64,000 bases of DNA from Pseudomonas nitroreducens (lineage in GTDB: Bacteria; Pseudomonadota; Gammaproteobacteria; Pseudomonadales; Pseudomonadaceae). Positions 26,432-34,511 of this stretch are shown one piece after another. The position numbers and the translations under genes are program-made. Numbering within the stretch: the stretch's first letter is position 1; every line of letters starts with the position of its first letter. Location of the stretch: assembly GCF_014204515.1 (NCBI RefSeq), contig NZ_JACHLI010000023.1, forward strand, positions 59,430 through 123,429, written 5' to 3'. A model generated the notes under the pieces. It searched no databases, was not told where the DNA came from, and saw only the letters and a list, made by a program, of their open reading frames with translations.

Positions 26432-26452
26432 CCCTGTTTCTAACCCAAACAG
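26432..26452 (+). promoter_or_regulatory. Candidate expression-platform hairpin of the FMN riboswitch
   Basis: CCTGTTT-CTAACCC-AAACAGG, a 7-bp stem. Its 3' arm merges into AGGAG, the likely ribosome site of the short ORF at 26464, so folding would hide that site. Visual inference only. Confidence 0.4.
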
Positions 26453-26463
26453 GAGTTCGCCAC

Positions 26464-26550
26464 ATGCACCATCATCTTTCCCAGTTGGCTACGCGGCCCT
26501 GCCGGCCAGCGGCCTTCGCCGTGCGGGAGGCCCCATGTTCACCGGCATAA
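26464..26550 (+). CDS. Possible short leader ORF overlapping the ribE start
   Basis: A 28-codon frame, MHHHLSQLATRP..., with a well-placed AACAGGAGTTCGCC ribosome site. It ends in TAA 13 nt inside ribE, in a different frame. If translated, it would couple FMN-switch control of its own ribosome site to ribE. It may equally be an accidental frame; the three histidines and the good ribosome site are the only support. Confidence 0.3.
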   Translation: MHHHLSQLATRPCRPAAFAVREAPCSPA

Positions 26551-27203
26551 TCGAATCCATCGGCAGCATCGCTGCCATCACCCCGAAAGGCGGTGACGTA
26601 CGCCTGTACGTGAAGACCGGCAAGCTCGACCTCGCCGACGTCAAGCTGGGCGACAGCATCGCGGTCAACGGCATCTGCCTGACCGCGGTGGAATTGCCCG
26701 GCGACGGCTTCTGGGCCGACGTCAGCCGCGAGACCCTGGCGCGCACCGCCTTCGCCCAGTTGAAGATCGGCAGTCGGGTGAACCTGGAAAAGGCCCTGAC
26801 CCCGACCACCCGCCTGGGCGGCCACCTGGTCAGCGGCCACGTCGACGGCGTCGGCGAGATCGTCAAGCGCGAGGAAAACGCCCGCGCCATCCAGTTCACC
26901 GTGCGTGCGCCGCGCGAGCTGGCCAGGTACATCGCGCTCAAGGGCTCGATCACCGTGGACGGCACCAGCCTGACGGTGAACGCGGTCAACGGTGCCGAGT
27001 TCGAGCTGACCATCGTCCCGCACACCGTGCAGGAGACGATCATGGCCGACTACCGCGGTGGTCGCCTGGTCAACCTCGAAGTCGACCTGCTTGCGCGCTA
27101 CCTGGAGCGCCTGCTGCTGGGCGACAAGGCAGCGGACCCGGTTGCCGGCTCCGGCGGCATCACCGAAGCATTCCTGGCCGACAACGGCTTCATGAAACAC
27201 TGA
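26535..27203 (+). CDS. ribE: Riboflavin synthase (alpha subunit type)
   Basis: Dismutates two 6,7-dimethyl-8-ribityllumazine molecules into riboflavin and the pyrimidinedione. The 222-residue protein shows the duplicated lumazine-binding barrel: MFTGIIESIG at the N terminus with GDSIAVNGICLTAV, and the second repeat with GHLVSGHVDGVG and GSITVDGTSLTVN. ATG 26535 follows CGGGAGGCCCC. It is the first full gene after the FMN riboswitch and 16 nt before ribBA. Often labelled ribC in Pseudomonas. Confidence 0.96.
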   Translation: MFTGIIESIGSIAAITPKGGDVRLYVKTGKLDLADVKLGDSIAVNGICLTAVELPGDGFWADVSRETLARTAFAQLKIGSRVNLEKALTPTTRLGGHLVSGHVDGVGEIVKREENARAIQFTVRAPRELARYIALKGSITVDGTSLTVNAVNGAEFELTIVPHTVQETIMADYRGGRLVNLEVDLLARYLERLLLGDKAADPVAGSGGITEAFLADNGFMKH

Positions 27204-27219
27204 AAAGGCTCGTCCCCGT

Positions 27220-28317
27220 ATGGCACTCAACAGCATTGAAGAACTGCTCGACGACATGCGTCAGGGCAAGATGGTCATCCTCATGGATGACGAGGACCGC
27301 GAGAACGAAGGCGACCTGATCATCGCCTCCGAGTGTGTCCGCACCGAAGACATCAACTTCATGGCCCGCTTCGCCCGCGGCCTGATCTGCATGCCGATGA
27401 CCCGCGAGCGCTGCGAGCGCCTCGGCATCCCGCTGATGGTGCAGCGCAACGGTTCCGGCTTCGGCACCAAGTTCACCGTTTCCATCGAGGCCGCCGAAGG
27501 CGTCACCACCGGCATCTCCGCCGCTGACCGCGCCCGCACCGTGCAGGCCGCCGCGGCGAAGAACGCTGTGGCCGCCGACATCGTCAGCCCTGGCCACATC
27601 TTCCCGCTGATGTCCCAGCCCGGTGGCGTGCTGGCCCGCGCCGGCCACACCGAAGCGGCCTGCGACCTGGCGCGCATGGCCGGCTTCGAGCCGTCCGGGG
27701 TGATCTGCGAGATCATGAACGACGACGGCACCATGGCCCGTCGTCCGGAGCTGGAAGAGTTCGCCCAGCAGCACGGCATCAAGATCGGCACCATCGCCGA
27801 CCTGATCCACTACCGCCTGATCCACGAACGCACCGTCGAGCGTCTCGCCGAGCAGCCGCTGGATACCGAGCTGGGCCAGTTCAACCTGATCACCTACCGC
27901 GACTCCGTGGAAGGCGACGTGCACCTGGCGCTGACCCTGGGCAACGTCTGCCCGGAAGAGCCGACCCTGGTGCGCGTGCACAACCCCGACCCGCTGCGCG
28001 ACCTGCTGATGGTCAACCAGGCGGGTCGCTGGAGCCTGCGCGCGGCCATGGCCAAGGTGGCCGAGGCCGGCACCGGCGTGGTCCTGCTGCTGGGCCACCA
28101 GGTCGGCGGCGACGACCTGCTGGCGCATGTGCGCGAGATCACCAACACCCCGGCGCCGGCGCAGAAGCCGACCACCACCTACAGCACCGTGGGTGCCGGT
28201 TCGCAGATCCTGCGCGACCTGGGCGTGCGCAAGATGCGCCTGATGTCGGCACCGATGCGCTTCAATGCGATATCCGGTTTCGACCTGGAAGTTGTAGAAT
28301 ACCTGCCCGCTGAATGA
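27220..28317 (+). CDS. ribB: 3,4-dihydroxy-2-butanone-4-phosphate synthase with degenerate GTP cyclohydrolase II domain
   Basis: The N-terminal half (residues about 1-205) is an intact DHBP synthase: DDEDRENEGDLI near 24-35, HIFPL, and GHTEAACDLARMAG. It makes the four-carbon unit of riboflavin from ribulose-5-phosphate. The C-terminal half looks like GTP cyclohydrolase II but lacks the zinc-binding cysteines present in the separate RibA at 32411 (SECLTGD, RCDCG). It is therefore probably not catalytic for that step. The 365-residue length is normal for Pseudomonas RibB/RibBA. Confidence 0.94.
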   Translation: MALNSIEELLDDMRQGKMVILMDDEDRENEGDLIIASECVRTEDINFMARFARGLICMPMTRERCERLGIPLMVQRNGSGFGTKFTVSIEAAEGVTTGISAADRARTVQAAAAKNAVAADIVSPGHIFPLMSQPGGVLARAGHTEAACDLARMAGFEPSGVICEIMNDDGTMARRPELEEFAQQHGIKIGTIADLIHYRLIHERTVERLAEQPLDTELGQFNLITYRDSVEGDVHLALTLGNVCPEEPTLVRVHNPDPLRDLLMVNQAGRWSLRAAMAKVAEAGTGVVLLLGHQVGGDDLLAHVREITNTPAPAQKPTTTYSTVGAGSQILRDLGVRKMRLMSAPMRFNAISGFDLEVVEYLPAE

Positions 28318-28323
28318 ACCTCG

Positions 28324-28393
28324 CCGCCGTGCCCTGGCACGGCGGTGCCGTTCTTCTACCCTATTTGCGGAGCGCCACTGTGACGCTCCGGCT
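28324..28393 (+). other. Two hairpins in the ribB-ribH gap
   Basis: CGCCGTGCCCTGGCACGGCG (28324-28343) and GGAGCG-CCACTGTGA-CGCTCC (28372-28392) followed by GGCTCTTTAA. The second resembles a weak terminator or RNA-processing site that could set the lower or separate expression of ribH-nusB. Confidence 0.4.
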
Positions 28394-28414
28394 CTTTAAC
28401 AGTGAGACTTGTCC

Positions 28415-28891
28415 ATGACCCTGAAGACCATCGAAGGTACCTTCATCGCCCCCAAAGGCCGCTTTGCCCTGGTGGTTGGCCGCTTCAACAGTTTCGTGGT
28501 GGAAAGCCTGGTGGAAGGCGCCATCGACGCGCTGGTACGTCACGGCGTTGCCCAGAGCGACATCACCGTGATCCGCGCGCCGGGCGCCTTCGAAATCCCG
28601 CTGGTGGCGCAGAAAGTCGCCCAGCGCGGTGAGTTCGACGCCATCATCGCCCTCGGCGCGGTGATCCGTGGCGGCACCCCGCACTTCGAATACGTAGCTG
28701 GCGAGTGCACCAAGGGTCTGGCGCAGGTTTCCCTGCAGTTCGGCGTGCCGGTTGCCTTCGGCGTGCTGACTGTCGACTCCATTGAACAAGCCATCGAGCG
28801 CTCCGGCACCAAGGCCGGCAACAAAGGCGCCGAAGCTGCCCTGTCCGCCCTGGAAATGGTGAGCCTGCTGTCGCAGCTGGAGGCCAAGTGA
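28415..28891 (+). CDS. ribH: 6,7-dimethyl-8-ribityllumazine synthase
   Basis: Condenses the RibD product with dihydroxybutanone phosphate to give lumazine. The 158-residue protein has the family landmarks VVGRFNSFVVESLVEGA (about 16-32), VIRAPGAFEIPL (about 52-63), ALGAVIRGGTPHFEYV (about 79-94) and PVAFGVLTVDSIEQA. ATG 28415 is preferred over an in-frame TTG at 28409. The stop overlaps the nusB GTG start, so the two are coupled. Confidence 0.96.
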   Translation: MTLKTIEGTFIAPKGRFALVVGRFNSFVVESLVEGAIDALVRHGVAQSDITVIRAPGAFEIPLVAQKVAQRGEFDAIIALGAVIRGGTPHFEYVAGECTKGLAQVSLQFGVPVAFGVLTVDSIEQAIERSGTKAGNKGAEAALSALEMVSLLSQLEAK

Positions 28892-29370
28892 GCACCCAGG
28901 ACGGCAACAACACCCCGGCCAAGCCCGCCAAGCCGAACAAGATCGCCATGCGTCGCAAGGCCCGCAGCCTCGCGGTGCAGGCCCTGTATTCCTGGCAGAT
29001 GGCCGGCCAGCCGCTCAACGAGATCGAGGCGACCTTCCGTACCGACAACGATTTCAGCGATGTCGACGGCGCCTACTTCCACGAGATCCTGCACGGCGTA
29101 CCGCGCCTGAAGACCGATCTGGACGAGGAGTTCACTCCCTGCCTGGACCGTGCCCTGGAAGAGATCGACCCGGTGGAGCTGGCCATCCTGCGCCTGGCCA
29201 CCTACGAGCTGCGCAACCGCCTGGACGTGCCGTACAAGGTCGTCATCAACGAAGGCATCGAGCTGGCCAAGACCTTCGGCGCCACCGACGGACACAAGTT
29301 CGTCAACGGCGTGCTGGACAAGCTCGCTCCGCGCCTGCGCGCCGCCGAACTGCGTGGCGCCAAGCGCTGA
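28888..29370 (+). CDS. nusB: Transcription antitermination factor NusB
   Basis: NusB with NusE binds boxA RNA for antitermination of rRNA operons. The 160-residue all-helical protein has RRKARSLAVQALYSWQM near 28, DRALEEIDPVELAILRLATYEL near 88-110, and a C-terminal FVNGVLDKLAPRLR. The start is GTG 28888, overlapping the ribH stop (GTGA). The 20-odd N-terminal residues (TQDGNNTPAKPAKPNK) are a disordered extension typical of Pseudomonas. Confidence 0.95.
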   Translation: MSTQDGNNTPAKPAKPNKIAMRRKARSLAVQALYSWQMAGQPLNEIEATFRTDNDFSDVDGAYFHEILHGVPRLKTDLDEEFTPCLDRALEEIDPVELAILRLATYELRNRLDVPYKVVINEGIELAKTFGATDGHKFVNGVLDKLAPRLRAAELRGAKR

Positions 29371-29373
29371 GGC

Positions 29374-30333
29374 ATGGGTGAGTTCGAGCTGATCCGTCGC
29401 TACTTCGCCTCGGCCGCCTGTGCGGCCGGCGGCGAGGCAGTGGCCCTGGGGATCGGCGACGACTGCGCGCTCCTCGCGCCCAAGGCCGGCGAACAGCTGG
29501 CCATTTCCACCGATACCCTGGTCGTCGGCGTGCATTTTCCCGCCGCCTGCGATCCCTTCCTGCTCGGCCAGCGCGCCCTGGCGGTGTCCGCCAGCGACCT
29601 GGCAGCCATGGGCGCATCACCCATCGGCTTCACCCTGGCCCTGACCCTGCCCGAAGCCGATCCGGCCTGGCTGGAAGGCTTCGCCCGTGGTCTGAACCAG
29701 AAAGCGCAGGAATGTGCGCTGGCGCTGATCGGCGGCGACACCACCCGTGGCCCGCTGGCGATGACTGTCACCGTGTTCGGCGGCGTGCCCGCCGGGCAGG
29801 CGCTGACCCGCGCCGGTGCGCAGCCGGGCGACCTGCTCTGCGTCGGTGGCCCGCTGGGCGAGGCGGGCGGGGCGTTGCCGCTGGTGCTGGGCGAGATGAC
29901 GGCCGAGCCGGCCGTCGCCGAGCCGCTGCTGGCGCGCTACTGGTCGCCGCAGCCGCAGCTGGACTTCGGCCAGGCGTTGCGCGGCAAGGCCAGTGCAGCG
30001 CTGGATATTTCCGATGGGCTGCTCGCCGACTGCGGGCACATTGCCCGCGCCTCGGGCGTTGCGCTCATCGTCGAGGCCGAAAAACTGCCCGCCAGTCCTG
30101 CGCTGCAAGCCCTGCTCGGCGCCGAGCGCGCCCTGCAGCAGAAGCTGGGCGCGGGCGACGACTACGTGCTGGCCTTCACCCTGCCGCCCGAGCACCTGCC
30201 GGCACTTTCCGCGAACTGGCCGCAACTGTGCGTGGTCGGTAGGGTGGAAACCGGTTCCGGCGTGCGCGTGCTAGATGCTGCGGGCGTCGATATCACGCCG
30301 CGTCAGGGCGGCTACCTGCATTTCATGGAGTGA
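29374..30333 (+). CDS. thiL: Thiamine-monophosphate kinase
   Basis: Phosphorylates thiamine monophosphate to the active pyrophosphate. The 319-residue protein shows GIGDDCALL near 27-35, the Asp-rich DTLVVGVHF near 46, ASDLAAMGASP near 70, IGGDTTRGPL near 117 and DISDGLLADC near 211. Its start is 3 nt after the nusB stop, and its stop overlaps the pgpA start, so it sits mid-operon. Confidence 0.95.
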   Translation: MGEFELIRRYFASAACAAGGEAVALGIGDDCALLAPKAGEQLAISTDTLVVGVHFPAACDPFLLGQRALAVSASDLAAMGASPIGFTLALTLPEADPAWLEGFARGLNQKAQECALALIGGDTTRGPLAMTVTVFGGVPAGQALTRAGAQPGDLLCVGGPLGEAGGALPLVLGEMTAEPAVAEPLLARYWSPQPQLDFGQALRGKASAALDISDGLLADCGHIARASGVALIVEAEKLPASPALQALLGAERALQQKLGAGDDYVLAFTLPPEHLPALSANWPQLCVVGRVETGSGVRVLDAAGVDITPRQGGYLHFME

Positions 30334-30851
30334 CCGTGACAGAACACCCCAACCAGGCCCCGGCCCAACCCGTCCCCCATTCGGTATGGCGCAATCCCTG
30401 GCACTTCCTGGCCTTCGGCTTCGGCTCGGGCACCCTGCCCAAGGCGCCGGGCACCTGGGGTTCGCTGGTTGCGCTACCCTTCATACCACTCTGGCAGATG
30501 CTGCCGGACTGGGGTTACTGGCTGATGCTGGGCGTCACCATGCTGTTCGGCTTCTGGCTGTGCGGCAAAGTCGCCGACGATCTGCGGGTCCACGACCACG
30601 AAGGGATCGTCTGGGACGAGATGGTCGGCATGTGGATCACCCTCTGGCTGGTGCCGGAAGGCTGGTGGTGGCTGCTGGTGGGTTTCGTGGTGTTCCGCAT
30701 CATCGACATCGCCAAGCCCTGGCCGATCAGCTGGGTGGACCGCAATGTCCACGGCGGCGTCGGCATCATGCTCGACGACGTGCTGGCCGGGGTGTTCGCC
30801 TGGCTGGTCATGCAAGGCCTGACATGGGGTTGGGCCCACTGGCTGATCTGA
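30330..30851 (+). CDS. pgpA: Phosphatidylglycerophosphatase A
   Basis: Dephosphorylates phosphatidylglycerophosphate in the inner membrane to give phosphatidylglycerol. The 173-residue protein has the PgpA motif GFGSGTLPKAPGTWGSL (about 31-47), DDLRVHDHEGIVWDEMVGMW (about 84-103) with its acidic residues, and four hydrophobic segments. The start is GTG 30330 (overlapping the thiL stop) or GTG 30336. The nusB-thiL-pgpA order is conserved across gammaproteobacteria. Confidence 0.94.
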   Translation: MTVTEHPNQAPAQPVPHSVWRNPWHFLAFGFGSGTLPKAPGTWGSLVALPFIPLWQMLPDWGYWLMLGVTMLFGFWLCGKVADDLRVHDHEGIVWDEMVGMWITLWLVPEGWWWLLVGFVVFRIIDIAKPWPISWVDRNVHGGVGIMLDDVLAGVFAWLVMQGLTWGWAHWLI

Positions 30852-30860
30852 GGAAGATCG

Positions 30861-31628
30861 ATGCGCCGATTGCTGTGCCTGCTCTGCTGCCTGCTCTGCT
30901 GCGTGTGCGGTCTGCCGGCCTTCGCTTCCGACACGTCCGTGGAAAAACCGAGCGAGATCCAGGTCGCCAGCGAGGTCTGGGTCAACTACACCCAGGCCGA
31001 TGGCCAGGGCCTGGCGTGGGACCTGCTGCGGGCGGTCTACGAGCCCGAAGGTGTGCGCCTGAGGCTGCGCAGCGAACCCTACGTGCGTTCGGTCGGGCTG
31101 GTGCAGCGCGGCGAGGCGGATGCCTGGGTCGGCTCCTACCGCAATGAAATCGACGACATCATCTACCCGCACTGGCCCTACGACGTCGATCCCATCGGCG
31201 CGCTGGGCCTGAAGACTTCCCCCGCACCGACCCTGGCCGCGCTCGACGGCTACCGCCTGGCCTGGATGCGCGGCTACGCCTTTGATCGCTACCTGGATCA
31301 CCTCAAGCAGCGCAACGAGCTGCAGCGGCGCAGTTCGGCGCTGCCGATGCTCGACGGTCATCGCATCGACTACTTCATCGACGCCCGTCCGGAGCTGGAG
31401 GAGATGATCGAGGCCAAGGGCGTGGACGCCAGCGTCTACCGCATCACCGATGTCGGCTCGATTCCGCTGTATCTTGGCTTCGCCAACAACGATCGTGGTC
31501 GGGAGCTGGCGAAACTGTTCGACGCGCGCATGCAGCTGCTCTACCGCAGCGGCGAGCTGGAGCGCCTGTTCAACCGCTGGCACTGGCCCTACGCACCGCT
31601 CAAACCGCTGCTGCCGCCCAAGGAGTGA
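30861..31628 (+). CDS. Periplasmic solute-binding-like protein (SBP family 3 type)
   Basis: A 255-residue exported protein with signal peptide RRLLCLLCCLLCCVCGLPAFA, notable for five cysteines within the signal. The mature part resembles extracellular solute-binding family 3 (DGQGLAWDLLRAVYEPEGVRLRLR, VQRGEADAWVGSY, GELERLFNRWHW). There is no adjacent ABC permease, so it may be a sensor or orphan binding protein rather than a transporter subunit. ATG 30861 follows GAGGAAGATCG. The stop touches the next gene. Ligand unknown. Confidence 0.8.
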   Translation: MRRLLCLLCCLLCCVCGLPAFASDTSVEKPSEIQVASEVWVNYTQADGQGLAWDLLRAVYEPEGVRLRLRSEPYVRSVGLVQRGEADAWVGSYRNEIDDIIYPHWPYDVDPIGALGLKTSPAPTLAALDGYRLAWMRGYAFDRYLDHLKQRNELQRRSSALPMLDGHRIDYFIDARPELEEMIEAKGVDASVYRITDVGSIPLYLGFANNDRGRELAKLFDARMQLLYRSGELERLFNRWHWPYAPLKPLLPPKE

Positions 31629-31633
31629 TGTCC

Positions 31634-32290
31634 ATGCTGCGCCTGTCCGCTCTCGTGAGCCTGTCCGTCTGCGCCCTGGCCGCCCTGGCCGTCCTGGCGG
31701 CGCCGCAGGTGCAGGTGGTCGGGCTGTTCCCCGGTGCCGCGGTGCTCAGCATCGATGGCCAGCGCAAGCTGGTGAAGGTCGGCCAGACCGGCCCGGAAGG
31801 CGTACAGGTGGTCAGCGCCGACAGCCACAAGGCGGTCCTGCGCGTCGGGGGGGTGGAGCAGACCTACGAGCTGAGCCGCGAGTACAACACCGCTGGTTAT
31901 GCCGCACCCTCGGCACGCACCGAGATGAGCATCGCCCGCGGTACCGGCGGGCACTATTGGGTCGCCGGCACGATCAACAACCAGAATGCACAGTTCCTGG
32001 TGGACACCGGTGCCACCACGGTGGCGATGAACGAAGGACAGGCCCGCCGCCTGGGCATCGACTACCGGGTCGGCGGCACGCCGATGATGGCGTCCACCGC
32101 CAGCGGCACGGCCAAGGGTTGGCGGGTGACGCTCAACAGCGTCAAGCTCGGTGGTGTCGAGGTACTGGGCGTGGAGGCCATCGTCCTGGAGGGCGATTTC
32201 CCCACCGAGATCTTGCTGGGCATGAGCTACCTCAATCGCGTCGGCTGGCGCGAGGACCAGGGCATGATGTACATCCAGGCCAAGCACTGA
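31634..32290 (+). CDS. Retropepsin-like aspartic protease (clan AA, TIGR02281 type)
   Basis: A 218-residue exported protein with an N-terminal hydrophobic segment (LRLSALVSLSVCALAALAVLAA). The C-terminal domain carries the single aspartic-protease motif FLVDTGATTVAMN near 115-127 and ILLGMSYLNR near the end, typical of bacterial retropepsin-like proteases that work as dimers. ATG 31634 is chosen because AAGGAG lies 9 nt upstream; ATG 31628 is in frame but too close to that site. The target is unknown. Confidence 0.87.
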   Translation: MLRLSALVSLSVCALAALAVLAAPQVQVVGLFPGAAVLSIDGQRKLVKVGQTGPEGVQVVSADSHKAVLRVGGVEQTYELSREYNTAGYAAPSARTEMSIARGTGGHYWVAGTINNQNAQFLVDTGATTVAMNEGQARRLGIDYRVGGTPMMASTASGTAKGWRVTLNSVKLGGVEVLGVEAIVLEGDFPTEILLGMSYLNRVGWREDQGMMYIQAKH

Positions 32291-32410
32291 TCCGCGGCTT
32301 CTATCAACAACATCGATGCTTATCCTGCGGAATTCGCAATGACGGTGCGGCCGGCGCTGCTGTTACAATGCCGGTCCTCCTTCCTTAGATAAATCTTTCA
32401 GGAGTTTCCG

Positions 32411-33040
32411 GTGTCTGTCGTTTTCGTCGCCGCCTCCAAGCTGCCCACCCCCTTCGGCGAATTCACCATGCATGGCTTCCTCGACGAGGAAACCGGCAAG
32501 GAACACGTCGCCCTGACCATGGGCAAGCTCGACGACGGCCAGCCGGTGCTGGGGCGTCTGCATTCCGAATGCCTCACCGGTGATGCGCTGTTCAGCCTGC
32601 GTTGCGACTGCGGTTTCCAGCTCGAGGGCGCGTTGTCGGCCATCGCCAAGGAAGGTCGCGGTGTGTTGCTGTACCTGCGCCAGGAAGGCCGTGGCATCGG
32701 CCTGCTCAACAAGATCCGCGCCTACGCCCTGCAGGATGAAGGCGCCGATACCGTGGAAGCCAACCTGGCCCTGGGCTTTGGCGCCGACCAGCGCGACTAC
32801 GCCATGTGCCTGCCGATGCTCCAGCATCTGGGCGTCTGCTCGCTGAAGCTGATGACCAACAACCCGCGCAAGGTGAAGGCGCTGCAAGGTTACGGTCTGA
32901 CCGTCGCCGAGCGCGTACCGCTGCAGAAGGGTCTGAACCCGCACAACAAGCGTTACCTGCAGACCAAGGCCGGCAAGCTGGGCCACATGCTGGGCAACAT
33001 GCATCAGGGCGAAGCCGAGGCCGAGGCATCCGCTTCGTGA
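32411..33040 (+). CDS. ribA: GTP cyclohydrolase II
   Basis: Opens the imidazole ring of GTP in the first committed step of riboflavin synthesis. The 209-residue protein keeps all three zinc cysteines (SECLTGDALFSLRCDCG, about 52-68), the RQEGRGIGL loop (about 89-97) and the catalytic tail region LMTNNPRKVKAL (about 146-157). The start is GTG 32411 behind CAGGAGTTTCCG. It complements the zinc-site-less second domain of RibB at 27220. The stop overlaps the start of the next gene. Confidence 0.96.
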   Translation: MSVVFVAASKLPTPFGEFTMHGFLDEETGKEHVALTMGKLDDGQPVLGRLHSECLTGDALFSLRCDCGFQLEGALSAIAKEGRGVLLYLRQEGRGIGLLNKIRAYALQDEGADTVEANLALGFGADQRDYAMCLPMLQHLGVCSLKLMTNNPRKVKALQGYGLTVAERVPLQKGLNPHNKRYLQTKAGKLGHMLGNMHQGEAEAEASAS

Positions 33041-33453
33041 ACCGCGCCGCTGTCCGGCGCCGGCTGAATCTGCTGTGGTGGTTGCTGCTGGCCCTGGCAC
33101 TGGCGCCGCAGCACCTCATGTTGGCGCTGCTGGGCGATGCTCCGGGGCCTGAGTCACTGGCAACACCGGTATTCGTCGCCGGCCTGCTGTCGATGTTCAT
33201 CACCCTGCCATTCTTCCGCCGCTACAAGCATGCGCTGATCGCTGCCGGCAGAGCCCGCGACACGGCTGAAGAGCCCGCTGCGTGGCAGGTGCTGGGTACG
33301 GCGCAGCGCCGTGGTGCACTGGTCGGCAGCCTGCCGGCCTGGATCGGTGCCCTGGCGGTGCTGGTCGACCTGCATGGCGTGCCCGTCCTGCTGCTGGGCT
33401 TCGCCAGCCTGGTCATCCTCTGGCTGTACCGCCTGCCGCGCCAACTGGCCTGA
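33037..33453 (+). CDS. Small inner-membrane protein, unknown function
   Basis: A 138-residue protein with four hydrophobic segments (about 11-31, 41-58, 91-107, 111-130) and a positively charged cytoplasmic loop (RRYKHALIAAGRARDTAEE). The likely start is GTG 33037, overlapping the ribA stop (GTGA). The stop overlaps the next ATG (TGATG). An equivalent lies between ribA and the BtuF-like gene in P. aeruginosa as I recall. No named domain recognised. Confidence 0.7.
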   Translation: MNRAAVRRRLNLLWWLLLALALAPQHLMLALLGDAPGPESLATPVFVAGLLSMFITLPFFRRYKHALIAAGRARDTAEEPAAWQVLGTAQRRGALVGSLPAWIGALAVLVDLHGVPVLLLGFASLVILWLYRLPRQLA

Positions 33454-34259
33454 TGCGCCGCCTTCTCTGCCTGCTCCTGCTGCTCGCCGGCCTGCCCGTG
33501 ACGGCGGCGGAGCGGGTGGTCAGCCTCGCGCCCTCGCTCACCGATACCGTTCTGGAACTGGGTGCTGCCGGCCGCTTGGTCGGCGTGCTCGATGGCGGGC
33601 CGCGTCCGGACTCCCTGAAAGCGCTGCCGTCCGTGGGCCGCTACGGCCAGGTCAATCTCGAACAGATTCTCGCCCTGCAACCCGACCTGCTGCTGGTCTG
33701 GCCCGGCGCCGTGCCTGACGCCCAGCTGCAGCGCCTGAAGGCGCTGGGCATCCCGCTCTATGTAGCCGATCCGCACCGTCTGGAAGACATTTCCCGGCAA
33801 CTGCGCGAACTGGGCGAGCGCCTGGGGCAGGCGCAGAAGGGCCGCGAGCTGGCACAAGCCTTCGACTCGCGCATCGCACAATTGCAGGCGCAGTACCGCC
33901 GCGAGCGGCCGCTCAAGGTGTTCTACCAGGTGTGGGATCGCCCGCTCTATACCGTGGGCGGGCGCCAGATCATCAGTCAGGCGCTGGAGGTCTGCGGCGG
34001 ACGCAACCTGTTCGCCGACCTCGACCTGCCGGCGCCGCAGGTGGGCCAGGAGGCCGTGCTGGCGCGCGATCCGCAGGTGATCCTGGCGGCCAGCGAAGAC
34101 CAGCTGCGCAGCTGGAGCGGCATGCGGCAGCTCAGCGCCACGCGGCTCGGGCAATTGTGGGTGGTGCCGGATCGCAATCTGGAGAAGCCCAGCTTTGCGA
34201 TGCTCGAAGCTACCGGGAAGCTCTGTCGGTTGCTGGCCGGGGCCAGGGCTGGCGACTGA
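33453..34259 (+). CDS. BtuF-like cobalamin/corrinoid-binding periplasmic protein
   Basis: A 268-residue class III periplasmic binding protein. The signal peptide is RRLLCLLLLLAGLPVTA, followed by AERVVSLAPSLTDTVLELGAAG, and NLEQILALQPDLLLVWPG near 62-79, a BtuF/FecB pattern. BtuF delivers B12 to BtuCD, but no btuC or btuD is adjacent, so the ligand (B12 or another metal chelate) is inferred from resemblance. It is the last gene of the ribA transcript, coupled by TGATG. Confidence 0.83.
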   Translation: MRRLLCLLLLLAGLPVTAAERVVSLAPSLTDTVLELGAAGRLVGVLDGGPRPDSLKALPSVGRYGQVNLEQILALQPDLLLVWPGAVPDAQLQRLKALGIPLYVADPHRLEDISRQLRELGERLGQAQKGRELAQAFDSRIAQLQAQYRRERPLKVFYQVWDRPLYTVGGRQIISQALEVCGGRNLFADLDLPAPQVGQEAVLARDPQVILAASEDQLRSWSGMRQLSATRLGQLWVVPDRNLEKPSFAMLEATGKLCRLLAGARAGD

Positions 34260-34268
34260 GCCGGCCTG

Positions 34269-34295
34269 GGTTCGCGAGCAAGCTCGCTCCTACAG
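34269..34295. repeat. Single REP unit (family A)
   Basis: GGTTCGCGAGCAAGCTCGCT followed by CCTAC, one arm only, just after the BtuF-like stop codon. With the B and D elements below it fills the 252-nt gap. Confidence 0.8.
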
Positions 34296-34319
34296 GTCGA
34301 GGCTGGGGGGCCGCATTGC

Positions 34320-34389
34320 GTAGGAGCGGACTTTGTCCGCGATAGGCTCTCGCCGCGCAGGAGCATCGCGGATAAATCCGCTCCTACGG
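34320..34389. repeat. Palindromic repeat pair (family B)
   Basis: GTAGGAGCGGACTTTGTCCG and the degraded inverse ATCGCGGATAAATCCGCTCC. Confidence 0.8.
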
Positions 34390-34426
34390 GTTCCGCTTCA
34401 GTATCGGTGCGCGGGGCTCTCTGGTC

Positions 34427-34499
34427 GTAGGGCGGATATCCCGGAACGGGATATCCGCCAAGGTGGCGGATAACGCCGTAGGCGTTATGCGCCCTACGG
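34427..34499. repeat. Palindromic repeat pair (family D)
   Basis: GTAGGGCGGATATCCCGG...GGATATCCGCC...GGCGGATAACGCCGTAGGCG...GCGCCCTAC. Confidence 0.8.
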
Positions 34500-34511
34500 G
34501 AGAGGCCGGGC

